Shown: one piece after another, positions 1 through 5,469 of the stretch | Layout: each line of letters starts with the position of its first letter | Position numbering within the stretch: position 1 is the stretch's first letter | From: an uncultured Lachnospiraceae bacterium | Lineage (GTDB): Bacteria; Bacillota; Clostridia; Lachnospirales; Lachnospiraceae | Direction: 5' to 3' | NCBI GenBank assembly: GCA_902783445.1 | Contig: CACZQX010000284.1 | Span: 1-6,526, forward strand | DNA: 6,526 nt | Notes under the pieces: model-generated | Told to the model about the DNA's origin: nothing | Databases searched by the model: none | What the model saw: the letters and a program-made list of their open reading frames with translations, nothing else | Translations under genes and position numbers: made by a program

Positions 1-12
1 TATTACAAACAC
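1..12 (-). other. Possible start of a further gene (GTG) at the left edge
   Basis: GAGGGAG (28-22) is a strong ribosome-site match, and 9 nt after it a GTG at 12-10 opens a frame that runs out of the window after four codons. The position, just after the pilin-like ORF, fits the next gene of the operon. Too little sequence is visible to name it. Confidence 0.25.
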
Positions 13-18
13 TTATCT

Positions 19-87
19 TTACTCCCTCATAATGAATCCTTTATTTTCCACATAAAACATACCTGTGTTTTGCGTTAGGCTTTTCCA
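19..87 (-). pseudogene. Possible 3' fragment of another (TadE-like?) pilus gene, out of frame
   Basis: In a different minus frame from the pilin-like ORF, 22 sense codons read WKSLTQNTGMFYVENKGFIM then Arg, Glu and a TAA at 21-19. The composition is protein-like and resembles a minor-pilin C-terminus. A stop lies just upstream in the same frame, so it has no start of its own. It begins where the Flp1 match ends, as expected if a deletion joined the two genes. The identity of the parent gene is inference only. Confidence 0.25.
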
Positions 88-202
88 GCAAAATCAGTAT
101 TACTTCAACAACCCCTATTCCATCGTCGTTTTTTAGTTCGTCCAAAACTTTTACCTTGGCTCTGAATAATTTTTCCTCAATTTTTTCTTTCAATTTTTTC
201 AT
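41..202 (-). CDS. Flp1-like type IVb pilin start, probably truncated (broken gene)
   Basis: A 53-codon frame (55 if begun at the ATG at 208) follows tadC where clostridial Tad loci carry the Flp1-like major pilin. AAGGAAGG lies 8 nt before the ATG at 202, so the start is well supported. The N-terminal part fits the family: a basic lysine-rich leader, then NDDGIGVVEVILILL, the prepilin-peptidase-type G/E motif and the start of the hydrophobic segment. After about ten hydrophobic residues it changes abruptly to EKPNAKHRYVLCGK and stops. Intact Flp1 proteins continue for about 10-15 more hydrophobic residues and a short tail. Neither of the other two frames supplies the missing hydrophobic stretch, so a simple frameshift does not explain it; a deletion or rearrangement does. 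Such a product is unlikely to make a stable membrane pilin. Confidence 0.65.
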   Translation of the reverse strand: MKKLKEKIEEKLFRAKVKVLDELKNDDGIGVVEVILILLEKPNAKHRYVLCGK

Positions 203-232
203 TTTCATTTCCTTCCTTTTTGTTTATTTTCA

Positions 233-248
233 TTCTGTAAATACAGAA
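233..248 (-). repeat. Short inverted repeat between tadC and the pilin-like ORF
   Basis: TTCTGTA-TT-TACAGAA on the minus strand is a perfect 7-bp inverted repeat directly after the tadC stop codon, with no T run after it. In RNA it would be a weak hairpin. It could mark a processing or stability site that sets pilin levels apart from the rest of the operon, or it could be chance. Confidence 0.3.
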
Positions 249-253
249 AGAAT

Positions 254-1720
254 TTACAAATCCATAGACATCAGTGCCGGAACTATTACTATTATTACAA
301 CCACCATCATCATAAGAATCATCGGAAACAGTAATTTTGTTCCGCACTTTTCACCTTTTTGCCTGATTCTTCGCTTTTTGTCTCTAATGGCTTGCTCCGC
401 CTCCAAACGCAGGCTTCTTGAAAGACCCGCATTTCCCTTTAATAGGTTTTGCTCCAGCAAATTGCCCAGTTTTATGTAAGAATGAATATTGCACCTTTTG
501 CCAAAGGCCAAATATTCCGCACCTTCAGGCTCACCGTTTTTTATTTTGTTGTAACTAAAGCGCATTTCTTTATAAGCAAAATGATTTAATAGACCTGATT
601 TCTCTCCATCGGCAAGAACTCTGAACCAAGCAGACAAAAGAGTCAGCCCGGCTTCGTTAAGCAAGGCAAGCTTACTGACTATTTCGGGGTAGTCATCCAA
701 CATCTCTTCATTGCGTTTTTTTAATTTGCTATCCAATGTCTTTTTGTATAAAAGCGGAGCCAGAACCGCTCCCAAAATGCAAAGAACTATATAGTATCTT
801 CCATCGTGACTTGCTACATTCGTGTATTTTAGGCTGTTTCCTTCTATTTCATTCGGAAGCTCTATCGCTTCTTTTGTCTTATCCTCGCCTTCTACGAACT
901 TTTGCAAAGATTTTTGAATTTGCTCGAAAAATGACAAGTTTTGCGGAACAATTCTTATAGGAATCTCATAGGATTTGAAATAATCATTGCATTCCATATT
1001 TGCGGTCAATACACTAATGTATTCCTCACGGTCTTCAAAGTCCGCTATTACCTCACCGCTGTAGTCAATAAGACCTTCTTGTCCGTCAAATTCCCAAGAA
1101 ATTTTTACAAGACCTATGCTGTCGGGCAGGTTTACTTTTGTCATGACTTCATCAAGACTCTCCCCTTCCGCCGGCATTTTTTCCAATAATTCATTGTATG
1201 TTTCTTCAAAAAGCTCTTCCGTTTCTTCTTTCGTAAGCTCTCTTTCCGCTAACTCCAATTCTATTGTTTGAGCATCTTGCCCCCGTGATTCCACCGAAAC
1301 ATTTACAATACTTTCTCCTTCACCCGGGCTTGCTCGCCGAACCTCAAAAAGAGGCGTGCTTCCGTTTATTAATTCATTTGTTGATACAAAAAGCCCCAAC
1401 AATGCAAAGAAGAATACAATCGCAAATCCCAAAGCTATTTTTTTAATGTCAAACCAATACTTTATCTCCTCTGTATTCTCAACAACATACAGCTCCTTTA
1501 GTTTTTTATCCGTAAGTGCATCCTTTGGCCCTCTTTCCTTCAATCTTTTTATAAAAGACAGCCTTGATGTTTTATCATACAAAAACATCGCGACTCCGTA
1601 TAACTTATGTAGTTTGTGTTCGCTTAAATCCAGCTTTTCCAATCGATCACTCTTGTATTTCTTGCTTTTAAGCAACAAAAGCAGTGATGCAAACACAATT
1701 ACCAAATACAAAATAATCAT
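254..1720 (-). CDS. tadC: TadC-like platform protein with large extracytoplasmic insertion
   Basis: This is the second inner-membrane platform protein of the Tad pilus. Four membrane segments are visible in 488 residues: 2-17, about 93-113, about 307-325 and about 462-482. The C-terminal T2SSF domain (about 335-460) carries LDDYPEIVSKLALLNEAGLTLLSAW (341-365) and RLEAEQAIRDKKRRIRQKGEKCGTKLL-type sequence (438-464), the hallmarks of TadC. Segments 2 and 3 are separated by about 190 hydrophilic, acidic residues (114-306). By topology these lie outside the membrane, where an ordinary TadC of about 300 residues has only a short loop. From memory, similar long TadC proteins occur in Lachnospiraceae. 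AGAGGT precedes the ATG, which lies 1 nt after the tadB stop. The role of the insertion is unknown; contact with pilin or the cell wall is a guess. Confidence 0.87.
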   Translation of the reverse strand: MIILYLVIVFASLLLLLKSKKYKSDRLEKLDLSEHKLHKLYGVAMFLYDKTSRLSFIKRLKERGPKDALTDKKLKELYVVENTEEIKYWFDIKKIALGFAIVFFFALLGLFVSTNELINGSTPLFEVRRASPGEGESIVNVSVESRGQDAQTIELELAERELTKEETEELFEETYNELLEKMPAEGESLDEVMTKVNLPDSIGLVKISWEFDGQEGLIDYSGEVIADFEDREEYISVLTANMECNDYFKSYEIPIRIVPQNLSFFEQIQKSLQKFVEGEDKTKEAIELPNEIEGNSLKYTNVASHDGRYYIVLCILGAVLAPLLYKKTLDSKLKKRNEEMLDDYPEIVSKLALLNEAGLTLLSAWFRVLADGEKSGLLNHFAYKEMRFSYNKIKNGEPEGAEYLAFGKRCNIHSYIKLGNLLEQNLLKGNAGLSRSLRLEAEQAIRDKKRRIRQKGEKCGTKLLFPMILMMMVVVIIVIVPALMSMDL

Positions 1721-1721
1721 C

Positions 1722-2465
1722 TTATACCTCTATCCTTACTATCCTTTTTCCCAAAAAATAAGCAAATATGTAAATTCCAAGGCAAACCGTCATAATTATT
1801 ACTCCGGTAATATTTCCGTATAGTGTTTCAATCAATCCTCCGGTAGAAATATTCACATAGAGAATTATCAAAAGCGGCATAAAATTCATTATTTTTTGCT
1901 CAAATTTTTTCGCGCTGATTATGGTATTAATCTCGCTTTTAATATCTGCCTTGTCGCTTATTTCGTTTGCGGTTGTGGATATGATTTTTACCAAATCTCC
2001 CCCGCACCTTTTGGCTATGGAGAAAACCTCGTTAAAAGTTTTTACTTCATCTATTTGAGTTTTATTGGCAAGCTCACTTAAACATTGTTCCAAAGGGATA
2101 TTTAAATTTATATTGTTTATAATTAACTTCAATTCTCTGCAAATATAGGACTTTTCCCCATAGAGATTAATCATTTCATTGTAGGCATGAACAAAACTGT
2201 TTTCTATGGAATAGCCTGCCTGAAGGGCCGCACTTGACGCCAATATGGCATCCTTAAATTGCATCTCGAAATCCCTTTTGAGTTTTTCGCTTAAAGCTTT
2301 TCTTTTGTTTTTCATGTAAAAAATACCAATCGGGACCATAAAAGCTATTGCTATCAAACTTTTGTAAAACAAAAACGCAAAAAGACTCATAATACAAAAT
2401 GCAATCAGAGCGTATTTAATTTTTTCTTTTTTCGAAAACACGTATGTTTCGTAATTTATTTCCAT
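1722..2465 (-). CDS. tadB: TadB-like inner-membrane platform protein (T2SSF family)
   Basis: TadB, with TadC, forms the membrane platform on which the ATPase acts during Flp pilus assembly. The 247-residue product has two N-terminal membrane segments (about 17-33 and 36-50), a cytoplasmic T2SSF domain (about 67-190) with the conserved ALQAGYSIENSF motif (80-91) and FNEVFSIAKRCGGDL (144-158), and two C-terminal membrane segments (about 192-207 and 220-239). This is the usual TadB order, slightly short compared with proteobacterial TadB, which has a longer N-terminus. The ATG overlaps the cpaF stop (TAATG), and GGAG lies 8 nt before it. The next gene, tadC, starts 1 nt after the stop. Confidence 0.92.
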   Translation of the reverse strand: MEINYETYVFSKKEKIKYALIAFCIMSLFAFLFYKSLIAIAFMVPIGIFYMKNKRKALSEKLKRDFEMQFKDAILASSAALQAGYSIENSFVHAYNEMINLYGEKSYICRELKLIINNINLNIPLEQCLSELANKTQIDEVKTFNEVFSIAKRCGGDLVKIISTTANEISDKADIKSEINTIISAKKFEQKIMNFMPLLIILYVNISTGGLIETLYGNITGVIIMTVCLGIYIFAYFLGKRIVRIEV

Positions 2466-3640
2466 TATCCTTCTCCGTAGATCCTTAGTTTTTTATCGTT
2501 TACAAGCATCTTTCCCGTTGCTTTTAATCCATCATTGTATATAAAAAGCGGATTTATCACTATTTCGCCATCCTTCATTCCCTCTATTTCATCTATCTCC
2601 AACACTTTTCTGCTCTTATCTTTCATCCTTCCCAGATGAACAATAATATCTATTGCCGAAGCAATTTGCGATTTAACAGCAGCCAGCGGGATATCGGAGC
2701 CCATTAGCACCATAGTCTCAATTCGAGTCAGCATATCTGCGGGGCTGTTAGCATGGCCGGTGGACAAGCTTCCATCATGTCCCGTATTCATAGCCTGCAA
2801 CATATCAAGGGCTTCCGCTCCTCTTATTTCGCCCACAATTATCCTGTCCGGACGCATTCTTAAAGAGCTTTTTATCAAATCTCTTATTGTTATTTCGTTT
2901 TTACCTTCTGTATTTGCCTGACGAACTTCTAAGCTTACCAGATTATCATTGTTTAAGATTTTCAATTCTGCCGAATCTTCAATAGTTATAATTCTTTCTT
3001 CCCTTGGAATATAATTTGAAAGAATATTGAGAAATGTTGTTTTGCCGGATCCCGTCGATCCGCTTACGAAAATGTTGTAACCGCTTACAACCAACTTTTT
3101 TAAAAACAGTGCCGCTTCCTTTGTGATAGAGCCGATACTTAGCAGATAATCCATATCTATTGCATTGTTTAAAAATTTTCTTATTGTGACCACCGGCCCG
3201 TTTATTGCTATAGGGTCCAAAACCACGTTTACGCGGTCTCCCCCGGGAAGCCTTGTATCAACAATGGGCGTGACGTCGTTTACTCGCCTGTTGGCTTTTG
3301 CAACTATTATCTGTATAATATCCGTCAACTTCTCCTTAGATGAGAAGCGTTCATTACTTTTTACAATCTTTCCGTCTTTTTCGATAAATATATTATCGGG
3401 GCCGTTAATCATTATTTCCGTTATGCTTTCATCTTCTATAAGCTTTTGCAGTACATCAAGTCCCCTTATGGAATCAAAAATACTTTTGGATATTTCGAAG
3501 CGTTTATTTACCGATATTTTCTTTCCCGAATAATATTGCGAGACAACATCCACAATTAAGGACTTAAGCTCGTCATCGCTTATAGTTGCTTCTGCATTGA
3601 TTTTTTCAACTACCAGTTTTCTTATGTGTTCAAATTCCAT
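2465..3640 (-). CDS. cpaF/tadA: CpaF/TadA-family pilus assembly ATPase
   Basis: This is the hexameric secretion ATPase (GspE/VirB11 superfamily) that powers assembly of Flp/Tad type IVb pili at the cytoplasmic face. All diagnostic elements of the 391-residue protein are present: an N-terminal domain with ESITEIMINGPDNIFIEKDG (71-90), the TRLPGGDRVN arginine region (129-138), Walker A GSTGSGKT (194-201), an Asp-box strand IITIEDSAEL (217-226), Walker B RIIVGEIRGAEALDML (266-281) with its GE pair, and the His box GHDGSLSTGHANSP (287-300). Length is near normal for clostridial CpaF and no key residue is missing, so it should be an active ATPase. Its start lies 19 nt inside the end of cpaE with only a weak ribosome site, and its TAA shares an A with the tadB ATG, indicating translational coupling on both sides. 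Confidence 0.97.
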   Translation of the reverse strand: MEFEHIRKLVVEKINAEATISDDELKSLIVDVVSQYYSGKKISVNKRFEISKSIFDSIRGLDVLQKLIEDESITEIMINGPDNIFIEKDGKIVKSNERFSSKEKLTDIIQIIVAKANRRVNDVTPIVDTRLPGGDRVNVVLDPIAINGPVVTIRKFLNNAIDMDYLLSIGSITKEAALFLKKLVVSGYNIFVSGSTGSGKTTFLNILSNYIPREERIITIEDSAELKILNNDNLVSLEVRQANTEGKNEITIRDLIKSSLRMRPDRIIVGEIRGAEALDMLQAMNTGHDGSLSTGHANSPADMLTRIETMVLMGSDIPLAAVKSQIASAIDIIVHLGRMKDKSRKVLEIDEIEGMKDGEIVINPLFIYNDGLKATGKMLVNDKKLRIYGEG

Positions 3641-4635
3641 GTCTTGTTTTCTTCAAACCCTTTCACAATAGTATCCGCAAACAATCCGAATTCACTGTTT
3701 GAAAGATGCTCGATATTGCAGCTTACAAAGGAATTCTCAAAGCTTGATAAGTCCCCGCTTACTATCTTTTCTTCAAGAAAAGCAAAGTTTTCCTGCACAT
3801 AGCTTTTTTTAAAATCCTCTAATTTTGCCTTGGAAATCTTATCGTTTTTAACAGGCATCAATACATAATCACAATAGTCAAGAAGTTTACAGATTTCACA
3901 AATATCACTTCCCAAATCGATTACAAAATATTTGTAATCCCCGTTATTCTTCAAAGATTCCAAAAACTCAATCATTTCGCTTGCGTCCGTCTTTCTTATA
4001 TCCTCTTTGTTTGCGGGTGGAAAAATATAATCCAATCCGTCCCAACTGCTTACGGATGCAAGAAAACGCATGGCAAGATGTTGTGAGCCTTGTTTGTAAT
4101 AAAAAAGCAAATCCGATATGTTATTTGAATGTTCATTTGGAAATATTTCCGAAACTGCCGAGTACTCCTCAAAATTCAGGTAAAGCACCGAATTGTTATC
4201 CGAAAGACTCTTTGCAAGAACTATAGAAAAAATCGTTTTTAAACAGCGATTTATTGGTGAATATATGCCGATTATTTTTGTTTTGTTAAGCTTTCCATCC
4301 TCATGCATATGGTTTTGACCTTCTTTTTCGCAGGCCGCAGCTATTTCACAAAATATATCGTTTGCAGACTGAAATCTGTTTATATAATTAAACCCCGGCT
4401 TGGGATTTGTGGGGATTGATTCATAAAGTACAAATTTCATCTTCGCATCAATGGATTCTTCTTTTTTCAGAAGCAAAATATCGATGTTTTCTTTGGACGA
4501 AAATTCACGCAACTTATTTATGTCCGTATAAATCTTGACATCATAGGGCAAATTTGACTTCTTTGAGACATAATTACCCCAGGAAGATGCATACTCTTCA
4601 TCCTCAGAGAAAACAACAAAAATACTCTTTGTCAT
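3622..4635 (-). CDS. cpaE: CpaE/TadZ-like MinD-family pilus localisation protein
   Basis: CpaE/TadZ proteins are ParA/MinD-superfamily factors that place the Tad pilus machine at its site on the cytoplasmic membrane face. The 337-residue protein has an N-terminal part (about 1-105) shaped like a response-regulator receiver. The expected phospho-acceptor position after the IDILLL strand is Lys rather than Asp, so it is probably a pseudo-receiver. The ATPase-like part follows: IIGIYSPINRCLKTIFS (121-137) sits at the deviant Walker A site and keeps the KT but lacks the signature lysine and glycines. SVLYLNFEEYSAV (149-161) and YKYFVIDLGSDI (234-245, Walker-B-like strand) come next. No membrane segment is seen. 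GAGG precedes the ATG by 6 nt. The gene is first in the operon and overlaps cpaF by 19 nt. The assignment rests on both the fold pattern and the position; ATP binding may be weak or lost. Confidence 0.85.
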   Translation of the reverse strand: MTKSIFVVFSEDEEYASSWGNYVSKKSNLPYDVKIYTDINKLREFSSKENIDILLLKKEESIDAKMKFVLYESIPTNPKPGFNYINRFQSANDIFCEIAAACEKEGQNHMHEDGKLNKTKIIGIYSPINRCLKTIFSIVLAKSLSDNNSVLYLNFEEYSAVSEIFPNEHSNNISDLLFYYKQGSQHLAMRFLASVSSWDGLDYIFPPANKEDIRKTDASEMIEFLESLKNNGDYKYFVIDLGSDICEICKLLDYCDYVLMPVKNDKISKAKLEDFKKSYVQENFAFLEEKIVSGDLSSFENSFVSCNIEHLSNSEFGLFADTIVKGFEENKTWNLNT

Positions 4636-4647
4636 AATCTTCCTCGC

Positions 4648-4752
4648 TTATTTAATTTTTTTAGGTAATTGCTTTTGAATTTCCTGAACCCAAGCTCTGA
4701 AAAAAGCCTTTCGGATTCGGAAAATCTTAATTGAAATTCCAGAATAATTCAT
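4648..4752 (-). CDS. Possible 34-residue basic leader peptide before cpaE
   Basis: An ATG at 4752 opens a 34-codon frame ending in TAA at 4648, only 12 nt before the cpaE ATG and immediately before the cpaE ribosome site. The predicted peptide starts MNYSGISIKIFRIRKAFFRA and ends QLPKKIK. It is strongly basic, with no acidic residue except one Glu, and mixes aromatic and aliphatic residues as in an amphipathic helix. No well-spaced ribosome site precedes its ATG. The nearest purine-rich stretch (TTAAGAG) is separated from it by the palindrome at 4753-4768, which if folded would shorten the distance. I do not recognise a family. An open frame of this length can arise by chance in such DNA, so it remains a candidate. 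Confidence 0.25.
   Translation of the reverse strand: MNYSGISIKIFRIRKAFFRAWVQEIQKQLPKKIK
4680..4723 (-). promoter_or_regulatory. Possible leader hairpin upstream of cpaE
   Basis: In the leader RNA the arm TTTCCGAATCC (4723-4713) can pair with GGGTTCAGGAAA (4691-4680) over 11 pairs, including one G-U pair and one bulged A, with a loop of about 21 nt. No uridine run follows directly, so it is not a standard terminator. I could not match the leader to a known riboswitch. It overlaps the small ORF at 4648-4752, so the pairing may be chance within coding sequence. Confidence 0.3.
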
Positions 4753-4768
4753 GAACAAAAAATTGTTC
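4753..4768 (-). promoter_or_regulatory. Perfect 16-bp palindrome just downstream of the predicted transcription start
   Basis: GAACAA-TTTT-TTGTTC is a perfect inverted repeat at about +10 to +25 relative to the start predicted from the SigA promoter. It could be a repressor operator, or in RNA a small 6-bp hairpin with a four-U loop. The spacing between the GAAC and GTTC halves is 8 nt, so it is not a Gram-positive LexA box, which needs 4 nt. The repeat is seen directly; a binding protein is only inferred. Confidence 0.4.
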
Positions 4769-4784
4769 TCTTAAGATGTTGACG

Positions 4785-4814
4785 ATTATAAACTCTTAGA
4801 CGTTTTTTTGTCAA
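4785..4814 (-). promoter_or_regulatory. SigA-type promoter of the Tad pilus operon
   Basis: On the minus strand TTGACA (4814-4809) and TATAAT (4790-4785) are both exact consensus hexamers, 18 nt apart. The predicted start is near 4778, giving a leader of about 140 nt before cpaE. An A-rich stretch lies upstream. A promoter this close to consensus would be strong unless repressed, which makes the palindrome just downstream of interest. It sits between the fliS terminator and cpaE, the first gene of the pilus operon. Confidence 0.85.
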
Positions 4815-4859
4815 GCGTTTCTTTTGTATTAATTTTGTACAATATTTTTCTAAGCTATC

Positions 4860-4900
4860 AAAAAAGCCTGTATTTTCGCTAAATACAGGCTTTCGTTTTT
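4860..4900 (-). terminator. Rho-independent terminator after fliS, probably bidirectional
   Basis: A perfect 13-bp stem (4863-4875 paired with 4881-4893, AAAGCCTGTATTT and its complement) encloses a 5-nt loop. In the minus direction it runs into six T (complement of 4860-4865), 25 nt or so after the fliS stop. In the plus direction TTT, CG and a second T run (4896-4901) follow, so it could also stop plus-strand transcripts. It separates the flagellar unit from the pilus operon promoter about 45 nt further on. Confidence 0.92.
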
Positions 4901-4917
4901 TAATTATTTAATTTTCA

Positions 4918-5373
4918 CTACGCTCTGAGCGCATATTCGTTTAAAGTTCCCTTACCGTATGTAAGTCCCACATATACTTTCTGGCTTCCCGCAAATGCAG
5001 GTGCTTTTGTTTCCTGCTCTTCGCATACCTTTTCGAATCCTGCGCGAAGTTTTGCAAATATGGATTGAATCTTTTCAAGCTCCGATGCGTCTTTCTTTAC
5101 GATTGCGCCAACCAAAGCCTTGTTTGCAAATGAGTAAATGTTTCTGAGTTCAAAAGCAAGTGCATATTTGTAATTTAAGCTGCTTGAAAGGTTGTTAACA
5201 AACTGTTTTGCCTTATTAAGAGCATATACAAAATCTTTCATTCTGCCTTCTTTGTATGCATTTCTTGCATCTTCAAGATAATTATCGATTATGTAAAATG
5301 TTGTTACTACCAAATCTTCTTTCGAGCCCTGGCATATTCTCATTGCATAGTCTTTCAATTCTTCTCTTGTCAT
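4918..5373 (-). CDS. fliS: FliS-type flagellin export chaperone with C-terminal tail
   Basis: FliS binds the disordered C-terminus of newly made flagellin in the cytoplasm, prevents premature polymerisation and hands it to the export gate. The 151-residue product has the all-helical FliS pattern: a SKEDLVVTTFYIIDNYLEDA helix (residues 17-36) in the place of the family's SPEELVLMLYDGAI segment, then a KAKQFVNNLSSSLNYKYALAFELRNIY region (54-80) matching the KAQ-I-ELM-SLN-E-A-NL-LY core, then a final KKDASELEKI-F-KLR helix (93-110). The last 33 or so residues, which include VYVGLTYGKGTLNEY, extend beyond the usual FliS end. The start at 5373 is chosen because AAAGGAG lies 8 nt upstream. An in-frame ATG at 5421 has no well-spaced ribosome site and would lie only about 9 nt from the predicted SigD transcription start. 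Its position directly after flagellin supports the call. Confidence 0.88.
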   Translation of the reverse strand: MTREELKDYAMRICQGSKEDLVVTTFYIIDNYLEDARNAYKEGRMKDFVYALNKAKQFVNNLSSSLNYKYALAFELRNIYSFANKALVGAIVKKDASELEKIQSIFAKLRAGFEKVCEEQETKAPAFAGSQKVYVGLTYGKGTLNEYALRA

Positions 5374-5436
5374 ATCCGTTGCTCCTTTATTTATCTCCCG
5401 ATCTTTTGGATGATTCATCACCCCAATGTAACATAT

Positions 5437-5463
5437 ATATCGGTTTATTTTGCAAAAACTTTA
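5437..5463 (-). promoter_or_regulatory. SigD (sigma-28) type flagellar promoter for fliS
   Basis: On the minus strand TAAA (5463-5460) is followed by exactly 16 nt and then CCGATAT (5443-5437). This matches the Gram-positive SigD consensus, TAAA-N14 to 16-CCGATAT. It lies just after the flagellin stop codon and would start transcription near 5430, about 57 nt before the fliS start at 5373. It implies that fliS is expressed as a late flagellar gene, both from its own promoter and by read-through from flagellin, since no convincing terminator separates the two genes. The call rests on the match and its position. Confidence 0.82.
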
Positions 5464-5469
5464 GCTTTT

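Noticed and set aside
41..208. Simple frameshift in the Flp1-like pilin
   Set aside because: None of the three minus-strand frames after the break encodes the missing hydrophobic segment, so restoring one base would not rebuild the pilin.
156..1823. Plus-strand open frames opposite tadC and tadB
   Set aside because: They lie opposite well-recognised minus-strand genes, have no family resemblance and no operon context. The same holds for the plus-strand frames opposite cpaF, cpaE, fliS and flagellin.
4753..4768. LexA (SOS) box
   Set aside because: The GAAC and GTTC halves are 8 nt apart, whereas the Gram-positive LexA box needs 4.
4636..4780. A c-di-GMP or preQ1 riboswitch in the cpaE leader
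   Set aside because: c-di-GMP riboswitches often precede clostridial pilus genes, so I looked for their conserved core elements. None were recognised, and the pairing seen does not fit either class.
4835..4842. TTGTACAA palindrome upstream of the pilus promoter as an operator
   Set aside because: Eight bases in AT-rich DNA are likely by chance; a nearby TTGTA/TACAA pair adds little support.
5374..5421. fliS starting 16 codons earlier at 5421
   Set aside because: There is no well-spaced ribosome site, only GGGGTG touching the ATG, while 5373 has AAAGGAG at 8 nt and the predicted transcript start leaves almost no leader for 5421.
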